A DNA stretch of 21,133 bases from Spirochaetaceae bacterium (GCA_031288215.1 JAITRV010000297.1:1-21133); one strand, 5' to 3'; counted from the stretch's first letter, positions 7,938 to 16,029 are shown. Numbers and translations: made by a program. The notes: generated by a model not told the origin, from the letters alone.

Positions 7938-9206
7938 TCAGCCCGCGATGGCTTTCACCGCTTGAATGACCCGTTCGACCCGATCTTCCCCCATATCCGG
8001 CCAGATGGGCAGGGAAATAACCTGCTCAAACGCCCTCAGGGATTCGGGCAAATCCTCTGGCTCCAGGGCATAGCGCTTCTTATAATAGGGCATGAGGTGA
8101 AGGGGAATAAAGTGTACCGAAACCCCGATGCCCCGCTTCTGGAGTTCCCGGATAAATTCATCCCGTTTCAGGCCCCCCTCCCGGAGCCGCAGGGGGTAGA
8201 GGTGCCGGGCATCCCCTCCCCCCGTGGGGGGGATGAGAAAGCGGCGCTCCTCCCCAAAGGCCTCATCGTAGCGCCGGGCAATGGCACAGCGCCGCTCCAA
8301 AAGGACCGGCGCCCGCTTAAGCTGAACCCTGCCCAGGGCCGCCAGGAGATCCGGGAAATTGTCCTTAAACCCCGCCTCAATGACCTCATAGTACCAGGAA
8401 GCCCCCCGATCGGTATAGCGGTTCCAAACCGTCCGGTCTATGCCGTGGGAACGCATCACCGCGATCCGGTCCGCCAGGGCCTGGTTCCGGGTTACCACCA
8501 TGCCCCCTTCTCCGGTGGCAATGGGCTTGGTGGCGTAAAACGAAAAGACCCCCGCATCCCCCAGGGTGCCCGCATAGGCCGCCGGCCCCGCGGCATCCCC
8601 CAGGTCCGCTCCGGGGATGAGGGAGGGGAAGGAGTGGGCGGCGTCCTCCACTATGCCCAGATCATAGCGGCGGCATATATCCCTGAGCGCCCCCATATCG
8701 CAGGGGAGGCCGCCGTAATGGACGGGGATCAGGGCCCGGGGCCTTCCCCGGGGGCCGCAGCCTCCCCGCTGGGGGTAGGGGGGAAGCCCCTTGCTGAGCC
8801 GGGCCAGGATACGTTCCAGGGCCCCGGGATCCAGGTGGAAGGTCCCGGGGCGCAGGTCCACAAAAACCGCTTCGGCCCCCAGGTAGCGGGCCACCTCGGC
8901 GGTGGAGGTGAAGGTATAGGAGGGGACCAGTACCAGGTCCCCGGGGCCTACCCCGAGGGCTTCCAGGGCCAGGTGGAGGCCGCTGGTGGCGGAATTGACC
9001 GCCAGGGCGCGCAGGGGCGGCAGGGGCGGCTTTCCCGGAGCCGGGGAGGGGAGGGGAGGGCCCTCCAGGAAGGCGGCGAATTCCTCCTCAAAGGCCAGGG
9101 CCTCGGCGCCGGTGGTGAGCCAGCCCGAACGGAGGACCCGGAGGACCGCTTCCTCCTCCTCCTTCCCGATGGAGGGACGGGCAAAGGGGATGGCTTCAGT
9201 TTCCAT
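7938..9206 (-). CDS. DegT/DnrJ/EryC1/StrS-family sugar aminotransferase
   Basis: A PLP-dependent aminotransferase that puts an amino group on a keto-sugar nucleotide. SGWLTTG (27-33), the phosphate-binding NSATSGLHLALEAL (71-84), VEDAAHS (186-192, Asp188 to the pyridine N) and FSFYATKPIATGEGG (221-235, Lys227 as Schiff-base lysine) are all present. The length of 422 is longer than usual because of Pro/Gly-rich insertions at about 50-65 and 140-156. The open frame extends further upstream, but ATG at 9206 is chosen because homology starts at IPFARPSIG. The ATG overlaps the end of the dehydratase gene by 11 bp. That neighbour supplies a 4-keto-6-deoxy sugar, so the pair resembles PseB/PseC or PglF/PglE. 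Confidence 0.9.
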   Translation of the reverse strand: METEAIPFARPSIGKEEEEAVLRVLRSGWLTTGAEALAFEEEFAAFLEGPPLPSPAPGKPPLPPLRALAVNSATSGLHLALEALGVGPGDLVLVPSYTFTSTAEVARYLGAEAVFVDLRPGTFHLDPGALERILARLSKGLPPYPQRGGCGPRGRPRALIPVHYGGLPCDMGALRDICRRYDLGIVEDAAHSFPSLIPGADLGDAAGPAAYAGTLGDAGVFSFYATKPIATGEGGMVVTRNQALADRIAVMRSHGIDRTVWNRYTDRGASWYYEVIEAGFKDNFPDLLAALGRVQLKRAPVLLERRCAIARRYDEAFGEERRFLIPPTGGGDARHLYPLRLREGGLKRDEFIRELQKRGIGVSVHFIPLHLMPYYKKRYALEPEDLPESLRAFEQVISLPIWPDMGEDRVERVIQAVKAIAG

Positions 9207-10692
9207 AGCACAGCGGCCTTTCCGGGATCTTTTCCGCCCCCATGCCGGGGATGACCTGCTCCAGGGTTTCGATAAGATATCCCGTATTCCGGTAACATTC
9301 AGGCCGGGCCGGGTCAAAACGGCAGACCGGCAAGAGTTTTTCCCTGAGGGAGTCCATCGCATCGGAATAGGGCCGCTTCCGTTCCACCCGGAGGATGCGG
9401 CTGAATTCGGTTTGCCGGGGTTCCTCGTCTTCCCCCCAGAGCCGTTCGTCCAGCCGTTCCCCGGGACGGAGCCCCACATATTCGATGCTGATGTCCTTGT
9501 CCGGTTCAAAGCCGTAGAAGCGGATCAGTTGTTCCGCCAGTTCCCGGATCCACACCGGTTCTCCCATATCCAAGAGGTAGAGATTGCCGTTTTCCCCAAC
9601 TCCGCCGGCCTTGAGTACCAGGGAACAGGCCTCGGGGATGGTCATGAAATAACGCCGCATATCCCGGTGGGTTACCGTGACCGGGCCGCCCTTCTCGATC
9701 TGCCGCTGGAAAAGGGGCAGGATGGAACCCCGGGAACCCAGGACATTCCCGAAGCGGACCACCATAAAGTTGACCTCCGAGGAAGCCGCCGCCTCCAGGA
9801 CCAGCCGTTCACAGAGCTGCTTTGAGGCCCCATAAACCGATACGGGGTCTACCGCCTTATCGGTGGTGATCAGGACGAAGCGTTTTACCCCGTGTTTCCG
9901 GGCGGCCTGGACCAGGTTGTCGGTACCGAAGACGTTGTTCTCGATGGCCGCCACGGGGTTTTCTTCCATCATGGGGACATGTTTGTAGGCCGCGGCGTGG
10001 AAAATCACATCCGCCTTGAGCCGGCCCAGGAGCCAGTCGATGTACTCCCGGTCCTTGAGGTCCCCGATGATCGGGACCAGGGTGGCCTTTTCCCCCACCC
10101 CTTCTTCCTGGAGGAGCCTGAGTTCCCGGTCTATCAGGTAGATCGAGTTTTCCCCGTGCCCCAGGAGGTACAGCCGGGAGGCCCCCCCGGAAAGGAGCTG
10201 CCGGCACAGCTCGCTGCCGATGGAGCCCCCCGCCCCGGTTACGAGGACCCGCTTTCCCCGGAGGTAGGCGAGGCTTTCCTTGAGGTTCACCGTCACCGGG
10301 GTCCGCCCCAGGAGATCCTGGGGATCGATGGACCGGGTTTGAATCAGGTGGGCGTCCCCCTCGACGATCTGGGAGATCCCCGGCAGGATGCGGATCCGGG
10401 CGAACCCGGCCCTTTTGAGGATGCCGTAAAGCTTCTTCAGGTATTCCCGGGAGGCACTGGGGATGGCGATGATCGCCTCATCCGCGGCCTTCATCCGCAG
10501 GAGTTGGGCCACATCCTGGATCGGCCCCAATACGGGAATCCCTTCGATTTTCCGGCCTATTTTTTCCGGGTCATCATCAAGAAAGGCCACCACCTTCCCA
10601 AAAATGGCTTTCGCCTTGATCTCCCGCGCCAGGGTTTGTCCGGCAAAACCCGCCCCGATAATGTACAGCCGTTCCGATTTATAGGTATTCAT
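9196..10692 (-). CDS. Nucleotide-sugar 4,6-dehydratase, CapD/FlaA1/WbpM type, soluble form
   Basis: Probably converts a UDP-HexNAc to its 4-keto-6-deoxy form for glycan synthesis. An N-terminal Rossmann domain (IIGAGFAG, 11-18, CoA-binding-like) is followed by the extended-SDR domain with TGAGGSIGSE (152-161), HAAAYKHVP (232-240), TTDKA (276-280), YGASK (287-291), RFGNVLGSRGS (313-323) and LRPGERL (408-414). At 498 residues it has the two Rossmann domains of the large WbpM/PglF enzymes but not their membrane helices, so it should be cytosolic. The catalytic site has the ordinary SDR Tyr287-x3-Lys291, as in FlaA1/PseB, where WbpM-type enzymes have Met for Tyr. It sits 24 bp after the NusG paralog and overlaps the aminotransferase gene. 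Confidence 0.9.
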   Translation of the reverse strand: MNTYKSERLYIIGAGFAGQTLAREIKAKAIFGKVVAFLDDDPEKIGRKIEGIPVLGPIQDVAQLLRMKAADEAIIAIPSASREYLKKLYGILKRAGFARIRILPGISQIVEGDAHLIQTRSIDPQDLLGRTPVTVNLKESLAYLRGKRVLVTGAGGSIGSELCRQLLSGGASRLYLLGHGENSIYLIDRELRLLQEEGVGEKATLVPIIGDLKDREYIDWLLGRLKADVIFHAAAYKHVPMMEENPVAAIENNVFGTDNLVQAARKHGVKRFVLITTDKAVDPVSVYGASKQLCERLVLEAAASSEVNFMVVRFGNVLGSRGSILPLFQRQIEKGGPVTVTHRDMRRYFMTIPEACSLVLKAGGVGENGNLYLLDMGEPVWIRELAEQLIRFYGFEPDKDISIEYVGLRPGERLDERLWGEDEEPRQTEFSRILRVERKRPYSDAMDSLREKLLPVCRFDPARPECYRNTGYLIETLEQVIPGMGAEKIPERPLCYGN

Positions 10693-10715
10693 GTTTCTTT
10701 ATCAAAGCCCCCCCA

Positions 10716-11258
10716 TCAAAGCTCCCGATCCGGCGCCGTTGTGGTTTCAATATACTCAAAGGCCAGATCAATGGCAAAGGATTCATCGTAGAGATCCAGT
10801 TTGATCTTTGCCCTCCCCTTTCTTTTATCGACCTTTATGATGTTTCCCTCCAGTCCTTTTAAGGGGCCCTCCAGCACCACAATCCGGGAATTTTCATCGA
10901 AAAAAACCCGGGATTTTCCCGCCACCTGCCCCGCCTCTTTGATAAAGTGAATCACCGTCTCCAGATCCCGGTTCTCCAGAGGGCAGATATGCTGGTTTGA
11001 TTTAAGAAAACGGAAAAAACCGTCGGTTTTTCTTAAAAACCAGTGGTAGTTGAGGATGGAATCCCCCTCGCCGATCCCCACAAAGACATAGCCCGGAAAG
11101 ATCCCCTTGGTCGAAGGGACCATAACCCCTTTCCTCCGTATATCTATCCGTCGTTTGGGAAAGTAGAGCGCCGCGGGTATTTCCGGATACAGGGCCTTAA
11201 AGAGCCGGATATACTTTCCCTCTCCCCGGGTTTTTACCTGGACCGCATAGTACCTCAT
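10716..11258 (-). CDS. NusG-family specialised transcription elongation factor (LoaP/RfaH-like)
   Basis: A 180-residue NusG paralog. An NGN-like N-terminal domain (MRYYAVQVKTRGEGKYIRLF; KGIFPGYVFV at 51-60; then RFLKSNQHICPLE) binds RNA polymerase in this family. A C-terminal KOW domain (about 124-155) reads RIVVLEGPLKGLEGNI and KVDKRKGRAKIKLDL. Specialised paralogs such as LoaP and RfaH prevent early termination in long surface-polysaccharide operons. Here it directly precedes the dehydratase and aminotransferase genes, which supports that role. ATG at 11258 is chosen because NGN homology starts there, although no good ribosome site precedes it. A TTG-started 198-residue version is possible but adds no recognisable sequence. 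LoaP rather than housekeeping NusG is inferred from context. Confidence 0.8.
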   Translation of the reverse strand: MRYYAVQVKTRGEGKYIRLFKALYPEIPAALYFPKRRIDIRRKGVMVPSTKGIFPGYVFVGIGEGDSILNYHWFLRKTDGFFRFLKSNQHICPLENRDLETVIHFIKEAGQVAGKSRVFFDENSRIVVLEGPLKGLEGNIIKVDKRKGRAKIKLDLYDESFAIDLAFEYIETTTAPDREL

Positions 11259-11325
11259 GCTTGGGTGATACCATAAAACGGGACCTTCCGCAAGGATCGG
11301 AGCGGCTCTCAAGCCCGGTTCCCGT

Positions 11326-12351
11326 TTAAAGGGGAATGTTTTCCTTAATATACACGTCCAGGGGTATTTCTATTTTGGGAGGGATCTGCTGCTCCAGTAC
11401 GACATGACGGTACAGATTCAGCAGGGCCTGGCGGCCCTGTTCCTCGGGGCGCTGGGAGATTATCGCGTCTATCCCGCCGTCCCGCAGGAGTTCCCGGTTC
11501 TTCGGGATAAGATCGTAACCCACCAGGAGAAAGGGGCATTGCTTTTTTTGGCTCTTTGCGGCCTCAGCAACCCGGTGGGCCATGCAGTTGGTGATAAAGA
11601 CGCCGGTAAGATCCCGATGCTTCCGGAGGAAGAGGGCAATCTCATCCACCGATATTTCCGACCCCTTGTAGCCGGAATATTCCTGTACCACGGTGGGAAA
11701 GCCCTGTTCGCCGGCGTAGCGCAGGAAACCGTTCCTGCGCCGGATGATATGGTAGTCCTCCCCATGGGCGTCCAGGACCGCCACCGGCTTCGTTATCCTG
11801 CCCGTCAGGAGCTGCATCAGCCTTCCCGCCAAATACCCCCCCCGGAAGGAATCCTGGCCGATGGTACAGAGGGGGCCGGTATTGGGAAGGTCGGCATCAA
11901 AAAAAATGTAGGGGATGCCGCTCTCATGGATCTTTGCTATCAGTATTTTGATCTTCTCGGGCATGATGGGGGATAAAATTATCCCCTCCGTTTTTTCCGC
12001 CAAGAGGGAAGCGGCGGCCCTGCGGAAGCTCCCCATGCTGTAACGGTCAAATTCGATGATTTCCGTTTCTACCCCCAGGGGGGTGATTTGCCCCGCCCCC
12101 TCCCGTATGCCCTCCAGGGCCTGCCCCCAATATCCGGCGTCCTGATCCCGCCGGGGCAGGAAGGCACAAAAACGGTAAGCCCGGTTCCGTTTAAGCCGCC
12201 GGGCTATGGGGTTTGGGGTAAACTGATATTTTTCTATGATTGCCTCAATTCTCGCTTTGGTTTCCGCCGCGACCCGTCCCCGGCGGTAAATCACCCGATC
12301 CACGGTTCCTATGGAAACCTTTGCCAGCGCCGCAATCTCTTTAACGGTCAT
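11326..12351 (-). CDS. LacI-family transcriptional regulator
   Basis: A 341-residue one-component repressor or activator. The N-terminal helix-turn-helix (MTVKEIAALAKVSIGTVDRV) and hinge helix (NPIARRLKRNR, 47-57) are typical. Residues of about 60-341 form a periplasmic-binding-protein-like sensor of the ribose/rhizopine type (EGIILSPIMPEK, IPYIFFDADLPN, FRGGYLAGRLM, LLVGYDLIPKN, ISQRPEEQGRQAL), so a sugar or polyol ligand is likely. It begins 25 bp after the chemoreceptor gene and ends 67 bp before the NusG paralog. It may control this block. I did not find a clear palindromic LacI-type operator near it. The stop codon lies in a small 5-bp hairpin (TTCCC/GGGAA). Confidence 0.93.
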   Translation of the reverse strand: MTVKEIAALAKVSIGTVDRVIYRRGRVAAETKARIEAIIEKYQFTPNPIARRLKRNRAYRFCAFLPRRDQDAGYWGQALEGIREGAGQITPLGVETEIIEFDRYSMGSFRRAAASLLAEKTEGIILSPIMPEKIKILIAKIHESGIPYIFFDADLPNTGPLCTIGQDSFRGGYLAGRLMQLLTGRITKPVAVLDAHGEDYHIIRRRNGFLRYAGEQGFPTVVQEYSGYKGSEISVDEIALFLRKHRDLTGVFITNCMAHRVAEAAKSQKKQCPFLLVGYDLIPKNRELLRDGGIDAIISQRPEEQGRQALLNLYRHVVLEQQIPPKIEIPLDVYIKENIPL

Positions 12352-12376
12352 CTGTTCTTTACTATTCTACGCAGCC

Positions 12377-14554
12377 CTATTCGACTTTAAACCTCGAAAC
12401 CTCCCGGACCAGCACGTCAATGCTTTCCTTGTTTTGCCCGCTGATAGTGTTGACCCTGTCTACCGCCACATTGATCTGCTCCGCCCCGGTGGCCATCTCG
12501 TTCATCCCGTTGGTTATCTCCTGGGTTACCATTTCGAGATTCTTGCCCTCCGTGATAACCTCCTGGCTCCCCTCAAGCATCTCCACTGAACCGTCCTTGA
12601 CCATCTGGCTTATATCGTTCAACTGACCCAGGGCATCCAAAATCTGCTTGCTTCCGGTGTTCTGTTCTTCCATGGAGTTCCGGATATTTTCTTCCTGCTC
12701 CGAAACGGTTTTGACCCCCGAATCAATGGCTTCGAACTTATTCAGCACTTCGTTGGTAGATTTGGTAATCTTGTCGATGGAAGTCTTGATCTTTTTCAGA
12801 ACCGTGGAGATGGTTTTGGACTGCTCCCCGCTGGACTCGGCAAGCTTGCGGATTTCATCGGCCACAACGGCGAATCCCTTCCCCGCCTCTCCCGCATGGG
12901 CCGCCTCAATGGCGGCGTTCATGGACAGGAGGTTGGTCTGGCTGGCGATATTCTCCATCACCGCGTTGATTTCCAGAAGCCCTTCCGATTCCCGGGCGAT
13001 TTCCTGAATGTCGGTGGCGACTTCCTGAAGGCCTATCCGCCCTATTTCCGAAGCGGAGGCCAAATTCTTCACGTTGTCGGTATTTTTGATCAGGGTCTGG
13101 GTGACGGACTGAATATTGGCAAGCATTTCTTCGATAGCCGAGGAGGACTGGGAGACACTTGAAGCCTGGTGTTCGATATGGTCGCTCAACTTGTTGATGT
13201 TGGTGGTGATCTGGTCCATCGTGGCGTTGGTCTCCGTCACGCTGGCGGACTGGTTGATCACCCGTCCTTTGACGCTTTGGATGTTGGCGGTAATCTGGTT
13301 GATGGCCGCGGCGGTTTCGGTCATGTTGGAGGCCAGTTCATTGCCTATATCAAAGAGGGCCACCGCCTGGTTTTTGATGGTCACCACCAGCACCTTGATT
13401 TTCTCCAGGGTCTGGTTGAAGTAACGGGCCAGGTCGCCGATCTCGTCATTGGAGTTGATGTTGATGGTCTTCGTCAGGTCCCCCTCCCCCTCGGAAATAT
13501 CCTTCAGGGTAAGGGCTACATTGATAATAGGCTTGGCAATGCTGCCGGCGACAAAGAAGATGATCACGGCGGCGATGACGAGGGCCGCAACGATGATGAT
13601 AATGGCGATTCGGGTGAGCTGGTTTACCGCCGCGAATACGTCTGCCTCCGGAACCGAGGCAAGAATCGTCCAGGCGGTTGTTACGTCCCCCACGTAAAAG
13701 GGGTAACTTTCAAAGATACGCCCGTTATTTTGTCCCGAATTCGGCGTACCGGTTTTCAAGGTCTCCAGGGTGTTATTTACCGCCTGCTCTCCAAGGATGC
13801 CAACCGAATCGGCGTCGGTTATCTTGCGGCCTACCTGGGACGGATTATAATGGGCCGCGATGGTCCCGTCGGTGGCGTACAGGACCGCCCGGCCGTTTCC
13901 GTAGGGTCTTATTTCGGCGATAGTATCGGAAGACGAGGTAAGATCCACCATGATCCCCACTCGTCCCACAATACCCTCAGCGGTAACGATGGGATAACAG
14001 AGCCTCATGGCAAGGATTTGTTTTCCGGCATACTGGGTCTGATACGGGAGGCTTATCACCGGATCGGTGAGGTCTATGTTGGCAAGTATATCGTTGTAAT
14101 ACTCATACTGCGACAGGGAAAGCTCTTCCAGGGTCCCCGACCTGCGGGAATACCAGGGCATGTACCTGCCCGTTTCGTCGGTTCCCGAATCGCTGACAAA
14201 GGCCGCGTCATTGCCGTCAAGGGCGTTTGGTTTCCAGATGGAAAACATACCCATGAAGTTGGGATTGGATTCCATGATGGATAGTATCGTAATGTCATAA
14301 CGCTCCCGCCGTTCTTCGACGGGAACCCTCCGGTAGGAATCCATGATATTCGCCAGGGTCTTTGCCGCGGACAGGTAATTCTCATACCGGTTCTGCATCA
14401 TTATGGAGTATCTGCCGGTAAGGCCCTCCAAATTGTCGAAAGCCGCCTCGGTCTGCATAGCCCTCGCCCGCATGAGCAAAACAACTGATACTCCCGTCAC
14501 GGCCACTATAAGCAACACCGCCGTAATCAAAGTAAGTCGCAACCGTAATTTCAT
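12377..14554 (-). CDS. Methyl-accepting chemotaxis protein with dCache-type sensor
   Basis: A 725-residue transmembrane chemoreceptor. TM1 is at about 7-29, a periplasmic double-Cache-like ligand-binding domain at about 35-305 (MGMFSIWKPN, MPWYSRR, LYATDGTIAAHY), TM2 at about 315-338 (very Ile/Val/Ala-rich) and HAMP at about 338-390. The signalling domain carries the conserved CheA/CheW-binding tip ENIASQTNLLSMNAAIEAAH and AVVADEIRKLAE (about 533-572). There is no C-terminal NWETF-type CheR tether. The family's ligands are often amino acids or organic acids, but none is evident here. GGGGG lies 7 nt ahead of the ATG. It leads the minus-strand block, behind two candidate promoters, with the LacI regulator 25 bp after it. 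Confidence 0.96.
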   Translation of the reverse strand: MKLRLRLTLITAVLLIVAVTGVSVVLLMRARAMQTEAAFDNLEGLTGRYSIMMQNRYENYLSAAKTLANIMDSYRRVPVEERRERYDITILSIMESNPNFMGMFSIWKPNALDGNDAAFVSDSGTDETGRYMPWYSRRSGTLEELSLSQYEYYNDILANIDLTDPVISLPYQTQYAGKQILAMRLCYPIVTAEGIVGRVGIMVDLTSSSDTIAEIRPYGNGRAVLYATDGTIAAHYNPSQVGRKITDADSVGILGEQAVNNTLETLKTGTPNSGQNNGRIFESYPFYVGDVTTAWTILASVPEADVFAAVNQLTRIAIIIIVAALVIAAVIIFFVAGSIAKPIINVALTLKDISEGEGDLTKTININSNDEIGDLARYFNQTLEKIKVLVVTIKNQAVALFDIGNELASNMTETAAAINQITANIQSVKGRVINQSASVTETNATMDQITTNINKLSDHIEHQASSVSQSSSAIEEMLANIQSVTQTLIKNTDNVKNLASASEIGRIGLQEVATDIQEIARESEGLLEINAVMENIASQTNLLSMNAAIEAAHAGEAGKGFAVVADEIRKLAESSGEQSKTISTVLKKIKTSIDKITKSTNEVLNKFEAIDSGVKTVSEQEENIRNSMEEQNTGSKQILDALGQLNDISQMVKDGSVEMLEGSQEVITEGKNLEMVTQEITNGMNEMATGAEQINVAVDRVNTISGQNKESIDVLVREVSRFKVE

Positions 14555-14576
14555 AGAATACCCCCAAAATTCAAAA

Positions 14577-14592
14577 AATACAACAATGTATT
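14577..14592. promoter_or_regulatory. Inverted repeat, possible operator in the chemoreceptor leader
   Basis: AATACA (14577-14582) and TGTATT (14587-14592) form a perfect 6-bp inverted repeat with a 4-bp spacer. It sits just downstream of the proximal chemoreceptor promoter and 22 bp before the start codon. A similar half-site (AATACAAT) overlaps the -35 box at 14621-14628. It could be a repressor site. The AT-rich context makes chance occurrence plausible. Confidence 0.3.
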
Positions 14593-14598
14593 GTGTTG

Positions 14599-14627
14599 AG
14601 CATAGTTCAAGAAGGCGAAAAATACAA
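14599..14627 (-). promoter_or_regulatory. Proximal promoter candidate of the chemoreceptor gene
   Basis: TTGTAT (14627-14622) and TATGCT (14604-14599) on the minus strand are 17 bp apart, 45 bp ahead of the start codon, in an AT-rich stretch. Confidence 0.45.
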
Positions 14628-14660
14628 TATAAATCAAGGAAAAATTTTGAAAAATTAACG

Positions 14661-14689
14661 TTACAACGGCTGCTGAAGCCACTGTCAAC
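14661..14689 (-). promoter_or_regulatory. Distal promoter candidate of the chemoreceptor gene
   Basis: A consensus TTGACA (14689-14684) is followed after 17 bp by TGTAAC (14666-14661), a weaker -10. It would give a leader of about 100 nt containing the proximal promoter. The spacer carries a small GGCT/AGCC stem. Confidence 0.35.
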
Positions 14690-14692
14690 AGG

Positions 14693-14800
14693 CTAAACGG
14701 ACCGGGTTTTGGCATACCTCTGTGCAGTTTCGTTCAAATAGTATACTTTTTCATATATCTCGTCTCGCCGTTTCTGACCCAACGCGCGCCAAACGGCTAG
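14693..14800 (-). other. Protein-like open frame of about 35 codons, possible gene fragment
   Basis: Just past the YjfF stop, in another frame, the minus strand reads LAVWRALGQKRRDEIYEKV followed by YYLNETAQRYAKTRSV and a stop. The composition (charged, helix-like, no rare residues) looks like the tail of a real protein rather than random DNA. It has no start or ribosome site of its own. I do not recognise the family. It may be a relic left by the same rearrangements seen upstream. Confidence 0.25.
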
Positions 14801-15693
14801 TTCTTCTTGTTCCCCACCGCCACGATGAAACGCTGCAAGCCGATAAAGAGCAGGAGTAGGACGCCGACGGTGATCTTGGTCCACCAGGAGTTGATCCGGC
14901 CGTTAAACATGATCAGGGCCTGAATGATGGCAATGGTAAGGGACCCGAATACCGAGCCGTATACATAGCCCACCCCGCCGGACAGGAGGGTGCCGCCGAT
15001 AACCACCGCGGCAATGGCGTCCATCTCCATGCCCTGACCGTGGAGGCCGTAACCGGAGAGCATATAAAGACTGAACACCACCCCGGACACGGCGGAACAG
15101 AAGGCGTTCACCGTGTAGATCGCGATCTTCGTTTTCCGCACCGGAATGCCCAGGAGGAGGGCCGACTGTTCGTTACCGCCGATGGCGTAAATGTCCCGCC
15201 CGAATTTGGTATGCAGGGAAACATAGATAACCACGGCAATCATGATGAAGGTGATTATCACATTCAATGAAATAAACGGGACCCCCGTGCCGGCGCCGAA
15301 ACGGAGTTTCCAGATAGCCAGGTCGCTCAGGGTTTTATTGCTGATTGAGATAGACTGGATGCTGATGAGGTAACAGGCGCCCCGGGCAAAAAACATCCCC
15401 GCCAGGGTCGCGATAAAAGGCGGTACGTTCCAGTAGGCTATGATACAACCCGTCAGGAAGCCGATAACGCTGCCGGTAATAAGGGCGATGAGAATTGCGA
15501 TAAACGGGTTGATGTGGGCAAATTCGGTAAGCGCGGAAACGATCATCGTGGTAAGGGCAACGATGGAACCGACCGACAGATCGATGCCGCCGGAAATGAT
15601 GACCAAGGTCATGCCCAGCGCGGACATGAGCCCGATTCCCAGTTTCTCAACCATGGCACCGAATTGGGTTTTGCTGAGCGGATGACCGGCCAA
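14797..15693 (-). pseudogene. yjfF: Sugar ABC transporter permease, YjfF type, 5'-truncated
   Basis: The inner-membrane permease of a CUT2-type sugar importer (YtfQRT-YjfF imports galactofuranose in E. coli). The match covers ALGMTLVIISGGIDLSVGS, AGMFFARGACYL, YAIGGNEQSALLLGIP, DAIAAVVIGGTLLSGGVG and SSWWTK-like NSWWTKITVGVLLLLFIGLQR. The protein should start about 35-55 residues earlier with TM1. Instead the first 20 residues (AGHPLSKTQFGAMVEKLGI) belong to an ISNCY-type transposase, so the native start and first membrane segment are lost. The open frame starts at TTG, with GAGGAG only 3 bp ahead. No ATPase, binding-protein or partner permease gene lies in the window. Probably non-functional, though a shortened protein from ATG (MVEKLGIGLM) cannot be excluded. 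Confidence 0.85.
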
Positions 15694-15717
15694 TAACTCC
15701 TCTGCCGTCCAATGGGC

Positions 15718-16029
15718 CTATTTCTTGGTATTCACGAAGAAAATACCGGCTTTATCGGCATAGATACCTATCGGCAACCCATAAACGGTCAGGGTCTGCC
15801 GTAACAGTTCCGGATATCCCATAAGGCATTCGTTTTCAGCCAGATACAGGGCGGTGATATGGCCGGTGGCGTCGTCAATAAAGTCGTGGAGGGCGAACCG
15901 TTCCCCCTTCAGTTGCTTTATCCGTCGCTCGCTTAAGCCTAACCGTTGAGCTGCCTCGCGAACCGTATATACGCCGTCAATTGCTCCCTGTATCAGGGTC
16001 AGTTTCCCCAATTCCCCTTTGGTCATCAT
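15718..16029 (-). pseudogene. ISNCY-like transposase remnant with internal deletion and 3' loss
   Basis: From ATG at 16029 the frame reads the usual helix-turn-helix start (MMTKGELGKLTLIQGAIDG, EAAQRLGLSERRIKQLK). It then jumps straight to the RNase-H-like core (GERFALHDFIDDATG, ENECLMGY, LLRQTLTVYG, IYADKAGIFFVNTKK). The roughly 100 or more residues between, which normally hold the first catalytic aspartate (QAD-type motif), are missing, as is the third catalytic residue region. The frame stops at TAG (15720-15718). Translation past that TAG continues the same protein (AHWTAEELLAGHPLSKTQFG) and then runs into the permease. AGGAGG lies 10 bp before the ATG, supporting this start over upstream alternatives. 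The family is named from memory of its motifs. Confidence 0.8.
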
